A stretch of DNA of 64,000 nt. Origin: Xanthostigma xanthostigma (taxonomy: Eukaryota; Arthropoda; Insecta; Raphidioptera; Raphidiidae). The stretch covers positions 16,014,001 through 16,078,000 of the forward strand of contig OY754469.1 in NCBI GenBank assembly GCA_963575645.1. Reading direction: 5' to 3'. A program made the translations under genes and the position numbers. Below are positions 1 to 13,203 of this stretch, in pieces. The notes beneath the pieces were generated by a model that did no database searches, had not been told where the DNA came from, and saw nothing but the letters and a program-made list of their open reading frames with translations. Numbering within the stretch: the stretch's first letter is position 1; the number at the start of each line of letters is the position of its first letter.

Positions 1-1659
1 GTTTTGGTCAGGATTTTAATTATTTTCTAATGGAATTATTAATTAATAATTATTAATTAATATTTCGATATTATATATAAAATTCAAACTTAATTCCATT
101 AGAAAATAATTACTAATTAGTTTTAATATTTTTTAGCTTAATTTTGAAAAATGTCGAAATAACCGTCATCTATTGAATTATAATTTTTGTCAATATATTA
201 TATAATTGGTCGATAATTTTATTTTGAAGAGTTCTACTTATTTCAAATATTTGAACACTTTTATTAACTTTATACTAATTTTATGAAATTCCTAAGAAAA
301 GTCATTTCAAGAGTGAAGCGACCTTAGAGTCACGATGTTAATAATAATTTTATTGTCAAAAAAGGGAACCATGCAGTTTCTACAGGTATCTCATAATTTT
401 TTGTTAACATATTTCTTTTTGAGCGGTATAGTCAAAAATAAAAATTTACGCGATTATAATAATTGAACAGTTTTAGAGATTCTTACAATTTTACTGGGGT
501 TTTCTTCTTAGCATGAAAAAACAAAGTTATTAATAATAATGAGCTAACAAAGTGCGGGCCTATATTTTGACTAGTCTTGATTATTTATTTGGTTTCATTT
601 TTCCTATTTCGTCGATTATTTTGTTTCATGTAGAGTTTTTCGAGAAAAATAAATCTCTTCTAATTTTTATAGTATTCTATCGATTAAGACCAAAATATCT
701 GCGAACACCGTCGTGTTACTGCATAGAAAAGGCAATTCACAATTAGTAATATTATAAAGTTTAATTCGGTGGTCAAAAATTGTAATCAGTGATTTGTAGA
801 ACTAGTTTGGCCTAGGCTAAACTAGTTTCTCCTGAAATCGGGTTTGGCCGGTAACAACTATACCGTTTAAGGCCCGTGGCAAATTCATCGGATGCGGGGC
901 CCTCCCTCAATGTAAAGAAGCTCAACCAAAGTTATACATTTTTTTGTTTAATTTAAGACGGTAACTTAAATTAATTGAATACAAAACTAATAAATTTTAC
1001 TAAATGTTGTAACAGTAAATCTTAGGATCCTCTTGTGCTCACGAATTTCTTGCCGGGGGCCCGTGGCATTTTACTCTGTTTTCCAGCTGTTTTGTGTTGA
1101 CTTCGAATACACCTGCGGAGAAGCGGATATCTGACGAACAGGTACCCGCTTCTTAATTATGCCGATTGAGTACAGGTAGCAGCACATACAAGGAGTGCGA
1201 TTCACAGGTGAGTGTGACAAAAGCAGGTGTAACACGGTTTGAACGACTGCCGATAGAGTGCGCCGCCTGTCCACTTATAATCTGTAGGATTAGATTGTTG
1301 GAAAAACACAAAATAAATTGTATGTAGGTATCTATACTACTACAGTTTGTCCGTCAGCAATTTCATTTTCTTGTAGGTTTGAGGATTTTGTAATTGATGT
1401 CGAGATGAAAGAACATTTTTTAAAATTTTTTTTCTGTCTGGTTGCACCGTCATCGCGCAAAAAATGTTGGTTTTCATTTTTAATGACCAGCCCATATGAA
1501 TAATGGATATTCCACCTCTTCGGCGAGACCTTCGGCTTCGGCCAAAATGGGCCGAAGTTTTGGCCGAAGTCAAAGTTTTCTAATAAGCGCCGAAATTTAA
1601 CGAACTGTTACGAATGAGCCGACTTCTAGAGATGATTAAAATTACATTTTTATATTATA
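1..1659. other. AT-rich non-coding stretch
   Basis: No coding exon, RNA gene or bounded mobile element is supported here. Open frames are short and lack splice context. Near 1533-1575 the motif GGCCGAAG recurs in both orientations, and similar GGCTTCGGCC motifs recur near 2140-2170, so an older element split by the Helitron at 1660 is possible but not proven. Confidence 0.5.
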
Positions 1660-2004
1660 CTAGCGGCCCTGTACGTGCTTCGCTACGTATAAAGTGAAAT
1701 AATAAAACAATTTAATTGGAACATCTATCTATCTATTTTATTTATTTTAAAATATACATGGACGTATATGTGTGTATGTCGAGCACTCCGGCTGCGCCGT
1801 CGTGCCCGGTGCAAAAGAACGAATGGGGAAGGAAGAAAAAAAATTTAGGGGTGGACTACCCCTAACATTTAGGGGGATGAAAAATAGATGTTGGCCGATT
1901 CTCATAGATACCGGATAAGCACAAAAATTTCATCAAAATCGGTCAAGCCGTTTCGGAGGAGTATGGCAACGAAAACTGTGACACGAGAATTTTATATATA
2001 TAGA
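1660..2004 (-). mobile_element. Non-autonomous Helitron-like element
   Basis: On the minus strand the copy begins TCTATATATATAAA and ends in CTAG, with a GC-rich stretch just before the end. This matches the Helitron pattern (5' TC, 3' CTRR, no terminal inverted repeats). The internal phrase 'aaatcggtcaagccgtttcg' is typical of such insect elements. There is no Rep/helicase coding capacity. About 345 bp. Confidence 0.6.
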
Positions 2005-5000
2005 GATATAGTCTATGTAAACCTTCAATTTAAAAGTTTTAAAATCATTTATATTATTAATTGTAAACTTGTAGCAGTTGTAGCCAATTTAAACTAAAAT
2101 TCTTAGGGTTTTTAAGTCATTCCGTTTCGATAGCCGTTTAAACGGCTTCGGCCAGAAGTCGACCTTCGGTCGGATACTAAAATATAGTGAAGAATTTTTG
2201 TTTAAAAAATGCCAACCAATATTGCATTAGAAAAATATTTGAAGCGTTTCTTTGTAAAATTACGTTAGCAGTTTATCATTTTTTTTCTACTAAAGTTGAA
2301 ATGAGATATAAGCTAAGTAATTTTTTACATAGGAAATAATATTTCATGCAAATTTGAATATTAAAATAATTTGTAGTACCTAATGTTATATCATATTGAA
2401 GATTGCAAATATAGTTAATGTAAATGCCAACACTATGTGCTATGTGTAACTTTAAAAATAAAATGTTACAAAATAGCAGTTTTTATATTTTTCTTCTTTC
2501 TGTAGTACACAAAAGATAAACGTCGTCCAGGCTTTATTGATTATCATGAAGTCACGCAAATAACAGATTTATTTAGACAGGTCTGGACAAACTATTCTTT
2601 AAGGCCTTTAATTGGCTTAAAACAGAGATTGTGCTCGTCAGTATGTTTGTATATAGTTTGGTATGTGCGAATATTTTCCGAACTATGGTCCGATTTAAAA
2701 AAAAGCACTTTTTACTGTTTAAAAACCTACTAGCATTGGCTATACATATATTATTGCGTTTCGATGAAAAGGGGATGAGTATTGAGTGAAAATGCTAAGA
2801 GACATACGACTTTTTTTCTAATTTATCTTTCTTAATATTAAAGTACCTACCTACTTATATTATAAGCAATAATTTTATACATATTGTTTTCTTAAGCACC
2901 CAACTTACCCAAATTTTTATTTAACTTTGCCGCCATTTTCGTTTTCTTTTCTGTTTTTTCTTTGTATTTATAGAAAAAATATTTAACTTTTTTACGTTTT
3001 AAAGAGTGGTTGCAACGTGACAATAACAATATAATTTTACATGTGGGACTTGCATTCTGTAAGCAAAGTGATTATTATATTAAACGACGCGAAGTTTCGT
3101 GTTTTTTTTTATGAAATACCTTTCAGGGAACATATATCAGTTCATACCTAATACGATTTGAAATTTTGAATATGGCTGAGCGACGCTTGCTGCATTTGTA
3201 TAACTTCACTTTTAAAATTTCAAAAACAAATAAGTAAGCCTAAGTATCTCAAAGTTAAAACAGTAATAGACAGGTCACTTTTGTTACTCCAATTCATTTT
3301 AAAAATCTTTTTCATATTATTCTCAGATATAGTGTAAAAGCTCTATCCACCACTATAAAATATAAGCTACTGTTGAATAGTAGAAGAACCTAATTGGCTA
3401 CCCAATTTTGGATTCTTTGTAATATTTTTAAGTGTTTTGTTAATATTTCTAAAGTATACTTTGTAAACTATAACTTGTACTAATATGGACAGATGGAAGA
3501 CTAAACTTATGTTTGAATCGTACACGTTTTGCTTTTAAACAGAAGCGATAAATAAATATTAATCTATTTATTTTAAAAGAGACTTTTTGCAGAGTAATTT
3601 TTGTTATATTTGCAATTTGCATCTTTAATATTCGCAATACCGTCATCACCTGGTAGTGTTGATACGTTTGAAAAAATAATAATTCCATTTTACTGATCAG
3701 AGCTGGACACTGCTGAGACTTTAGTGCTTTGCTTTAAGCATTTATATTATGTTTCTTAAGCATTTAAAATGCTAAAAATTTTTCAATGCTTAGTAAGCGT
3801 AATATACAACGTATTTTATTTGATGTTAGAGATTAATTTATTATTTGTTGAAGCCGGAGCTTTATCATCAATTAGAAATATTGTTCATGTCCAAAATTTA
3901 TATAGGTGATAACTTAATGTTGGAAGTTAAGATTTAAGAAGTTGCTTTAAAATGCCTAATGCTTAGTTTTTTTTAAGCTCTTTAGTAAGTGCTCGGTGCT
4001 TTAGAGCATTTTTGGAAGTGAAAATGCTTGTTTGTTAGAATAAATCAAGAAGTTATGAAATTGCTCGATGCTTCGCCGAGTTCTGTTTCTGATGCAATGA
4101 TTTGATTGCTCATTGCAACGAACTAATCTGGGATTGAGCACATCGTAGCTACATTTTATTGACATAATATAGATAAAAGACATAAGTCGGGTGTTTATTG
4201 TATCATAATATACATATATATTATATACAAATAGGTATTAGGTATATTTTTGTTGGCGGTGGATCGTCATGGAGGGCTGAAAGATACATTAGTCACATCG
4301 TCTGTGAAATCAGCGACGCGCGCCGTGAACTGCGGGCCCCTCCTCACCCGCTGCACCCCGGTGCAGGTGCAAACGTCTGTCATGCCCCTACCTTGCCCTG
4401 TCCCCCTGTACCCTTAATGGGTTTAGCGTTTAAAGACGATCTAATATTAAACAATACCTATCAATATATTCACTACAATATCTAGAAAAATATTTAATCT
4501 GTACTACTAACATATTCACCGAACGTAAGTAGTTAATTATTCAGTTCATTTGTTCTTCAGGTAGCTATTCCTCCGAATAAATAGCAATAATTCAATTCAC
4601 CAAACATAATTATGTTTACTGCAGATATAAATTTATTCTGTCTTTCTTCCAGGGTATAAATATTTATTTGCCTGATAAAATAGTAATGGCCGCCACATAG
4701 ATCATAATGCCTAACCTGTGAACGTGGAATATTATATCTATAGTTTGCTCTTGTGAATTTATTTATGGGTTGTTTATTAATCTTTTGTGAAATGTATAAG
4801 TTGTAAAACATTAAAGTTAGTGGAAGTTTTGTGTGCAATTGGAGTAGAGTAGAATAAAACATTATTATTTTGTGAAACTTTTTTGACGTTTAGGTACACT
4901 AACGCCATCGGTCGGATTTTTGGGTGAATGTCAAAATATTCAACAAAAAGAGCAAGGAGTATAGTGCAGTGTATATTTATTTTTTAACTAACTTTTCTAC

Positions 5001-5492
5001 CTGATATTTTGCTTGGTGAATTAAAAGTAAATTTTATTCTAACGAATAAATTTGTTCCAAGATTAGTAACTTCTATCTTTATTAGTGTTCAGTGAATATG
5101 GGCATAAAACGGATTATTTATTTGCAAGTTCAGTTTCATATACGAGATTTTTGGTATTATGTATGATGGATGCATTCCCGAAACTTTTTGTGTGTCTGTA
5201 CGGGCTTGATTGAAAAACGACAGAGCGGATTTTAATAAAACGTGGTATCCAAAATTAAAATAGATACCGAGACAATTTTTTAGCCACGGCTCGTGTTAAA
5301 GTCAAGTTTGTTTTAAAATCAACGTTAAAACGATCGAATCTGCGGGCCATATCGACGTTCAAACACATCAAACCGTGGGAAAAATCTGGTGAAAAAGATG
5401 ATTTAAAACTATTTAAATTTACAGCTGTAGATGGTATTATCACACGTCACACTAGCCTTGCAGATGACAAGTTGAATGAAATTTATTTAACA
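2005..5492. other. Repeat-poor to unresolved intergenic or intronic DNA
   Basis: No supported gene. 3700-4020 contains many near-repeats of 'taagcattt' and its complement. 4250-4440 is an isolated GC-rich patch containing GCACCCCGGTGCAGGTGC. Neither could be bounded as a known element. Confidence 0.4.
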
Positions 5493-5838
5493 CTAGCAGT
5501 CCCGCCCGGTTTCACCCGGGTGCAAAAGAACGAATGGGGAGGGGGGACATGAGTACGCACGTTCATCTTAGTTTACCGAGATGAATGTTGTGTCCAAATT
5601 TCATGATGATCGGAGTTACCGTTCAAAAGTTTTTGTCGGACGGACTTTTTAGTTATATTTTGCAACAATTTTCATTGATGCTCCGCTCCTATTAGTCGTA
5701 CCGTGTTATTATATATATTATGTGTACCTATATGGGCTATCCGCAACAAAAAACATTTTTCAATTCGAACCAGTAGTTTCTGAGATTAGCGCGTTCAACC
5801 AAACAAACAAACTCTTCAGCTTTATATATTAGTATAGA
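5493..5838 (-). mobile_element. Non-autonomous Helitron, family A
   Basis: The minus-strand copy starts TCTATACTAATATATAAA and ends with the hairpin CCCGGGTGAAACCGGG followed by CGGGACTGCTAG. That is the Helitron 3' structure: a short GC hairpin about 10 nt before CTAG. It shares its interior with copies at 20507, 22194, 34480 and 61196. No ORF. Confidence 0.8.
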
Positions 5839-6339
5839 TTCTGTATGAATTTTAAATTAAAATAAATTATAAACATCGTTCTAGATCGAGTTTTGAAGGT
5901 ACTACATAAACGTTTGTTTCGTTGATTTCACGTCGCTCGTGAAAGAGGAAAATCCCCGGTCGCTCAGAAACATTTGTTTCGGACATGCAAGCAAAACTTG
6001 TAGTAGATCAATACATTTAATAGTGGTGTTTTTTTTTCAGCTGAATTATTTAAATTTTACTGCATTTTCTAGGAATTTGTATTCTCTAACTTTCATTCTA
6101 AAAGCATATGTGTTGACTGCATTCTCTAATTGGGATTCGTATATAGGTTTAATGGAGAGTGGTTGGTTTAGCCGTTTGCGTTTCCGCTTTATTCATAGAT
6201 AAAATTTTCCTTCGCTTTGAAACAGTGCGAAATAATAGTAATAAAATATTTTGGATAGATTTCAGTGGTACACTAGAGTAGATACCCAGTTCTCTTTTAA
6301 ATAATTTTCAAATTCAGGTGAAGTTTTGATAACCGATAA

Positions 6340-6658
6340 ACTAATTTTGGCCGCTCTAATTTCCGAAACCACTTAACCGATTTTAATGAAATTTTGTAAA
6401 TGTGTTTTGCTTGGTGTAACTTACGCTATAGGACAGTTTTTATTAAATAGTTTGTACAAAATCACGGTGTTTTCTCAAAAAAACAGTTTTAGTACCAAGT
6501 AGCGACATCTGTAAGAATTCGCTCAAAGCTAATTAGTTCAGAAGCAAATCTGGTAGAATTTGCTCAAAGCTATTAGTTCAGATGCTAGGCCGCAAACGAA
6601 ATACATTTTGCAGAATTATATATATAGCACCCGGGTGAAACCGGGACGGGCCGCCAGT
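6340..6658 (+). mobile_element. Helitron-like element, family B (3' part)
   Basis: It ends in a CCCGGGTGAAACCGGG hairpin followed by ACGGGCCGCCAG. The body contains a doubled segment 'gctcaaagct..ttagttcag', and the whole matches in reverse the sequence at 27898-28250. The 5' end is not clear. Non-coding. Confidence 0.6.
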
Positions 6659-6722
6659 ATTTTTTATATATTGTTATGAATTGTAATAAATAGATAGCTT
6701 TCGGAGCAGTCCTAAAGTTCTA

Positions 6723-6913
6723 TGTCAATTCATCGCGCGACAATATGTTGCACGACAACCGGTTGTTAGTAAGGACCATTTACACGTAAAAAAATAATTA
6801 GAGAATCATGAAAACAAAATATTTTACGATGATTTGTCTCGCGAGGAATTGTCGTAGCGATGAATTGTCGTGCAACGAACTGACGGCTATGCGTTGCCGT
6901 GCGATGAATTGAC
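6723..6913. mobile_element. Short TIR element (MITE)
   Basis: The left end GTCAATTCATCGCGCGAC is mirrored at the right end by GTGCGATGAATTGAC, with further internal echoes (GATGAATTGTCGTGCAACGA). About 190 bp, non-coding. Superfamily not assignable from sequence alone. Confidence 0.55.
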
Positions 6914-6940
6914 GGGATACCTATTAAAGTTTGTTGGTTA

Positions 6941-7285
6941 CTAGCGGCTCGGTTCCGCTTCGCCCGAATTTGTAGATTGCTACCGTTTTTTCGTCGACGT
7001 ACGTTGCAAAATTGGTCTCCACGAAAAGCGCTATTTTAACGCGATAATATGTAGCATATGTCCATTCTAAAGGTCCGTGGTGAAAAAAAATTTTGAAATC
7101 GGATGAGTAGTTTCGGATATCCAAACTTACAAACTTTACCTCTTAATAAAATATTACACCGTATGTTAGATTATTGAAGTTTTCGTAGGGATCCCTAATT
7201 TAACTATTAGTGAAAGAATTTTTAAAATCGGTCCAGTAGTTTTTGAGTTTGTTCATTACAAACAAAAATACAAATTATATTATAA
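6941..7285 (-). mobile_element. Non-autonomous Helitron, family C
   Basis: The minus-strand 3' end reads CGGGCGAAGCGGAACCGAGC followed by CGCTAG. The preceding 'ggtagcaatctacaaattcg' closely matches the 3' end of the element at 54419-55084, so both belong to one family. The 5' boundary is approximate. Confidence 0.6.
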
Positions 7286-7929
7286 CACTTCACATAGGTA
7301 CTATCACAGTGAAAATAGCCTTAGCTGCTGCTCACTTTTTTTTTTTTTTTCGAAAATAAAAAAAATACAAATCTTTTAATCTTTTCTCTTTGTAATATTA
7401 GTATTGAATTTCGGAATGATACAAGAAAAAGTTAGGTACCTACTCTATACGGCTGTCAAGAACTTCAACCCAAAATGATTTATCACTCTGCACTATTTCA
7501 GAATGGACTAATTTGCGATAATTTTTTTTTCTCTGTATATAGACGCTGAAATTGTGTTCATTTTATTTCACTTTAATAATCAAACGTCACTTTTGTTGCA
7601 AAAGAGACTGGTCAAAGCCCCTGTCGGTTTTTCATGCGTGTCTGCGTACAGTCTGATCATTGAGAATAACCTAAAATATATTTTTATGTTTAACTTCCTT
7701 GGCTGTGTACTTTTTCTGATACGAATGCTAAAATAATCTAGTTTCAAAGTAGATTTTGCATTGACTTTAAAATTATAAATTTTCCTACTAGATATTATGT
7801 CGAACTGCATCTGAAATGGCTTCACATCTCGCCGAACAACCGTACACTTGCTAATCTAATGCTGTACGTTGCACTTAAAATTTTCTCTGTGGATAATAGT
7901 CATAATATGATGTCGATGGAAGCATTGTA

Positions 7930-8108
7930 CTTCATATTCATAATCTGTATATAAATACGGGAAGAAAAAAAAGTGTGGTACCGATTTGAGTGTGTTAATT
8001 TGCACAAATTGTGATGAAACATACATCGTTCTCTTCGTTTTAATGAGGGGAAGTGAATAATATATGTTTCATCGTGGTGTGTACGAATTAAAACGGGTAA
8101 AATCGATT
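7930..8108 (-). repeat. Dispersed repeat shared with 12953-13125
   Basis: The minus strand here and the plus strand at 12953-13125 share sequence: 'cgtgatgaaacat', then 'cacttcccctca', 'gaagaga' and a later 'cccgtattta'. The level is enough that both translate to similar peptides (DETxIxHFPSL). The ends are unclear and no protein is claimed; this is an old dispersed repeat. Confidence 0.55.
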
Positions 8109-8167
8109 CAGGAGACATCTATATATACTTCAAATAAATAAAATTGTCGACCAATTTGACATCTATG

Positions 8168-8392
8168 TCGCTGTTAATGCAAAAAGTCGTATGTAAAATT
8201 TTGCATTTTTTTTTATAGTTGCAAATAGTGTGTAAAAATGTCATATGTCTACAGCTGCTTGTATGCAGGGAATATACAGATGTCAAAAAGTCTTATGATA
8301 TTTTTACACAAGTTCAAAGCCTTTGAAAGAAATTATTTGCAACTATAAAAAAAATGCAAAATTTTACATACGACTTTTTGCATTAACAGCGA
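8168..8392. repeat. Foldback element with 60-nt near-perfect arms
   Basis: Arms 8168-8227 and 8334-8392 are reverse complements apart from one base in a T run. Both begin or end with TCGCTGTTAATGCAAAAAG. The spacer of about 105 nt contains a second, weaker inverted pair (GTGTAAAAATGTCATA / ATGATATTTTTACAC). Non-coding. Confidence 0.85.
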
Positions 8393-8554
8393 CGCAGTAT
8401 AGTTATAGAGGACGGTGACAAAAATGGTCAAGAAGCACTTGGTGGAAGAAATGCTCTCTTTCGTGTAGTCTGAGTCCCCCTCTAAAAATCGGCTTAGTGG
8501 AGTAGGGGTCTAGCGCGTTGCGATATGACGCTGGGGCACTTTAAAAAAAAAACA

Positions 8555-8957
8555 GGCAAAATTCAAAACTCCTCTACTAAATGGCAGAAAATGACTGAAA
8601 GGCATCTGGGGGGACCTCCTAATTGCAGAAAAAAAAATTCTGAGATACCTTCTCTCAAAAATGGGTAAAGCCCAAGATGATAACTGTCGCTTCTGTAAAG
8701 AAGCAAAAGAAACTGCTGAACACATCCTATGTGAATATGAAGCAGTGCTCTCCAAAAGGCTGCTATATCTTAACAGGTCTTTTCCAAAGCCTGAAAACAT
8801 ATGAAGAGCAGCCCCCAGCAAGGTTATAAGGTTCATAAAAAGCATTCTACCAGACTGGGAATAACACTATTAGGCGATGCACAAAAGATCTTTTAGGTCG
8901 CAGTGTTTGTGAGATATCAAATGTCTTATCACCCCAAATAAATCTAATCTAATCTAT
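8555..8957 (+). pseudogene. 3' end of a non-LTR retrotransposon (LINE), decayed
   Basis: A plus-strand frame from about 8637 reads ILRYLLSKMGKAQDDN, then a CCHC-like knuckle (C-R-F-C, later H-I-L-C) and a tail ending RSFPKPEN. A stop follows, and the same frame then continues SKVIRFIKSILPDWE. This is the usual carboxyl end of Jockey/I/R1-group LINE ORF2 proteins, after the RNase H region. The copy is 5'-truncated and broken by stops. It ends with a short TAATC-type tail (AAATCTAATCTAATCT), typical of this LINE group. I infer a dead-on-arrival insertion; the exact clade cannot be set without alignment. Confidence 0.75.
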
Positions 8958-9017
8958 GGTAGAAATTGCATTTATTATGATGACGAACAGAAATAATAAA
9001 TGCAATTTCTACCATAG
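8954..9017. repeat. Perfect 24-bp hairpin
   Basis: Arm 8954-8977 (CTATGGTAGAAATTGCATTT plus ATTA) is exactly repeated in reverse complement at 8994-9017, with a 16-nt loop. It abuts the LINE tail. The size resembles a pre-miRNA stem, but nothing further supports that. Confidence 0.8.
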
Positions 9018-11863
9018 TAGGTATAGCTTTTTTCTGATTCTCTGCTACAAAGAATTTCTTCATCCAAACTTCATATTCATTGTTTACGTTCGTACACTGT
9101 AAAAAATTAGCGGAGTGGATTTTTTGACTTTCGTTAATTATGATAGAATATTAAACCTAGCAAGATGACAGAACTTTGTAAAAACCGAAGGGCTATGGTT
9201 CGTAGAGTTCTGATACGAATTTCAGTGTGGTGTTGAATCGACACCGTGGAAGTGTAATCTTATTGCTATGCAAGCTGACGGTGATGAGTTTTCGTATAGC
9301 CGCGTCAGCAGCGATACTGGTAGTTGATGTCAGTTTTTATTAGAAATAGGTAAATGCCGATGTGCCGGTGCCCCCAGGTCCTCGAGCTCTGCCACATCGC
9401 AGAAAGAGATAGAGAGACTTATAACCAGAGACATTTAATATAAGGAGACACAACATCCCATTCATAAAACACGATTTGTTTATAATCATACATAGTTTCA
9501 CAGTTTTAAATAAGTTGGAAAGAGATGGCTTTAAAAAGGCAACGTTGTAACGGAAGCTTCTTCAGCGTTATCTTAACCAGGGGCGTATGGTTTTTTCGGG
9601 ATTATTAAAAACAAGAATTTTTAACGTAAATTAAAAATATATTTTGTGTTAATGGAATATTCATATAACATTAGAACATACCTAACAATTGTAAAGCCAG
9701 GTTTTACAATATTTATTTAATAAAAGGAGCAAAATTTACTTGAATATCAGTTAGAAGTAATTAATACTGGAGAGGTTCTAGACGCAATAGAAACTGATTT
9801 TACGTTTTATTAAATAATTTACTCTAGAAGATAAAATTTGGTATGTAATTTGAATCATAAAGATTTTAACGTGATTTGTTTTATCGCATATAATCTGGTG
9901 GTCAAAGCATTTTAATTGCCAAACGTCACTGTGTAGTAAAGTGGCATTTTACTAAACGATTTTAAATGCAATAATGTGCCTTTACTAACAAATGAGAATA
10001 ATAAACTGGCCACGTGCGAGTAGAACTTGCGAGGAGAGGGTATGTACCATTCCGTTTTTTGTGAAAACTTTAATACTTAAGATTTTCGTTTTAGTTTTCC
10101 TGTAAACTATAAGAGGGGGCCCTATATTCGCTATTTTTTCCAAATTTTAGACTCAGTAGTTTTGGAGTGAAGGATTTCGGTACATATTAAATATTTATTC
10201 TTTCTTTTGTACCTGACCGCTAAGGTAGGGCAATTTCCGTATCTATATATTTTTTAGTTATTTTGAGTAGGTAATAAAAGACAACATCGGATTTTTCTTA
10301 TATTATTTATTACATATTATCACAAGAAATTTTTAGACAATAATCAGTCTTAAATATAATAATTATTAATGGCATAATTAAAGACTACTGCAAATAAGTT
10401 GAGTTTATTTGTTTTACCTGTAAGATAAACGATCAGTAAAAACTGTGGTATTAAATTGGGGATCAGCATCTGGTCTTATTTGCCTTCGTCCAGTTAGTTG
10501 AGTAGTCATAATATCGCTCCGATTAAAATAATCTGAACAAATTTGAGCAAACTTTTTGACATGCTGGTTTCGTAAATCCAAAATATCATCCATCTTTGTC
10601 TGCGCTCATGATTTACAGGAAAGCTACAACAATATAAATAAACATTAAAGTATACTAAAATGTGCTGTAAAAGGTAAACGAAATGTTTACCTTCGAAAAA
10701 TCTAGGTTTAGTAAATAAGTCCAACAAAATTATCTATTCAGCTTAAAGATGGGAGATCTAGCTTAGAATTTAACAATCATTTTTTTAATCCTCCATCAAG
10801 ATCTTTTTTAAAGAAGTGCACATGTAAAATTGTTTTTGCAATAATTTAATAAAAATAATTTTTAACTACGTCTACACCACTGCTTAACTTAAAAAAAACA
10901 TATCTTACTTACCGCCGAAATATCAATCCGGGATTAGAATAATCCATTTTTTTGCAAACTACGCACTGCCGAACCATTGTAAATTGTCAATACTAATAAA
11001 AAAAAATGAAAAATACTTGATTTTCGCAAAATGTCACACAAAGCACATAGCAACACTGCAACTTCCGTAATGACAATAAAAGGAATGCATTGAATGAAAA
11101 GTGAATCATGCGTTCATGCAGTGTTGTCACATGTATTTTCCAACAGATGCATTTAATATAAGTTATATACCCTTCGTCTTCAGCTCGCCGAAGTTTGTCA
11201 ACGTTGAATTCTGATAGAAACGGTGTATGATCAGGTTAAAATGTAAACAGTTGGATCTGCTTATATTAAATATCTCTGCTTATAACACTTGACGAGTGGA
11301 GAGTGTGTGCGCGGACACAAACTACGCTTGGAGACGCAAATGTGCACTGTTGCATGACCGTTAGCTTCCTGTGTGCCCACATGGACCTTGGCTCTCTGTT
11401 ATAGAGACAACAATGGATTACATACTGCTGTGTGTATATATAAAGACTGCTTGGTTTCGAACTGGTGTCCAACAGAACTACGAAAAGTTTTTTTTTTTGT
11501 AATAGCGACCGTTATTTTGTAACGTGTTTTTCCGGCCACCCATACCTAGTTGCTTCCTAGTATTTAACACAGCGACAAATCTGAATTAGGGTAGCAAAAA
11601 TAGTAGGTTGGCAGCTGCTGAGGAGGATAGTCTTAAGTAAAAAGTAGCAGCTTAATAAAATCAGTTGTAATATTTGTTTTAATTTAAACTGGTATCGAGT
11701 TTTTGTTTTGGTAACTGAATTTATTGTTAATCGGAAACTTGACGGCGGATAAAAAATAGAAAGTAGGAATTCCGAAATTATACAATTGAGATTCTGTCAT
11801 ATCTTTAAAGTTATTATCAAATAATAAACAAAGAAACAACATTCAGAACCGTAATATAAAAAG
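9018..11863. other. Non-coding stretch, nothing bounded
   Basis: No supported exon or RNA gene. The sequence is AT-rich with short random ORFs. Small runs resembling other repeats are present, but I cannot delimit an element. Confidence 0.4.
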
Positions 11864-12177
11864 GCCATCGCATCAACACGACCCCGTATTTGTTTTTTAA
11901 AGAAATCCCCCAAACGCCCTCCCCTTTTCACTGCGCAAAAAAACGCCATCGCATCGACACGTCCCCGTAATTGTTTTTAAAGAACTCCCCCCAAACGCCC
12001 TCCCCTTTTCACTGCGCAAAAAAACGCCATCGCATCGACACGACCCCGTAATTGTTTTTTAAAGAACTCCCCCCAAATGCCCTCCCCTTTTCACTGCGCA
12101 AAAAAACGCCATCGCATCGACACTGCCCCGCAATTGTTTTTTAAAGAACTCCCCCCAAACGCCCTTCCCTTTTCACT
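11864..12177. repeat. Minisatellite, about 3.8 copies of an 81-82 bp unit
   Basis: Units start with GCCATCGCATC at 11864, 11945, 12026 and 12108. Each runs through CCCCGTAATTGTTTTT, AAAGAACTCCCCCCAAACGC and CCTCCCCTTTTCACTGCGC. The copies differ by a few bases only. The unit has a strong strand asymmetry (C-rich on the plus strand). Confidence 0.9.
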
Positions 12178-12952
12178 AATTGTTAATACAATCTTTGTCA
12201 CCCCACTGTTAGTATTAGTCGCCATGTCATTATTTATAGTACCTATCGCCTATGATTTCAATTGACTTGTTTGGTATGTTCGCTACCTTAAAATAGCAGC
12301 CATTATTTAGTCGTTATAATACCTTGCGTTTGAAGCTCATCTAATATAATTATTGCCAAGATATTTAATCGCAGTCAAGTTATTTTTTTAGTTGCAAATA
12401 GCTAGTTAGTCGCCCTTTAAATTGTTAGTCGCCTTGAAAATTATTTCCCTTTCCTTTATCAGCTTATAGATATAGGAAATGCAAGTTTCCATAATTTGTT
12501 TTGAACATATTATATAGAATTGAAAACACATACGCGAGCGAATCCGTGCGCAAAAACCGACGCACCAGGCGGTGATCTCTGGATGTATAAGATAAATGCG
12601 ATTTATGAAATTCCAATTGAAACTCGGAATAGTTCTGGATCAAACAAAAGAGTTACGCCTGCATACCTTGTAGGAGGATTATACAAACAACAAAACAACG
12701 GAACTGTTTCTTTTACTACAGTGCAGTCTCGCAGATGAAGATGCACTTCAGTTACAAAGCCCGAGATATCTACCTATATATAATTATATTGTTTGGGAAA
12801 TAATTGACAAATGACGTTGAATATGAAACAAAACAATAATACTTACAAACGCTGTTGAACCTCAACCATTATCAAATATTATAATAAATTAGTGGTCGCC
12901 AAGTGATTGAAATTCGACCGTAATTCATTAAAGTTTGAACGTTATTGAGCTT

Positions 12953-13125
12953 CTTTTGTCATTATATGGATTTTTACCTGTGTTTACTCGTACATATCGT
13001 GATGAAACATTTATTGTGCACTTCCCCTCATTAATTAAAGCGAAGAGAAAGATGTGTGTTTCATCACATCGGCATCATATCGGCACCACAACTTGTTTCC
13101 TTCCCGTATTTATTTATGATATTGA
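12953..13125 (+). repeat. Dispersed repeat shared with 7930-8108
   Basis: This is the plus-strand counterpart of the repeat at 7930-8108. Shared blocks are 'gatgaaacat', 'cacttcccctcatta' and 'ttcccgtattta'. No intact ORF is conserved between the two beyond a stretch of about 20 codons, so I treat it as non-coding. Confidence 0.55.
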
Positions 13126-13203
13126 AAGAGATATAAAGTTTCTTAAAAAAACAAGCAATTTACAGAAAAACCTTTGTTGACCTTTACAGTTTTGTTATTA
13201 AGA

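Noticed and set aside
4250-4440. GC-rich patch as an exon or promoter
   Set aside because: No splice sites or consistent frame; it looks like part of an unbounded repeat.
11864-12177. CRISPR-like array
   Set aside because: The units are contiguous 81-bp tandem copies without unique spacers, in a eukaryotic context.
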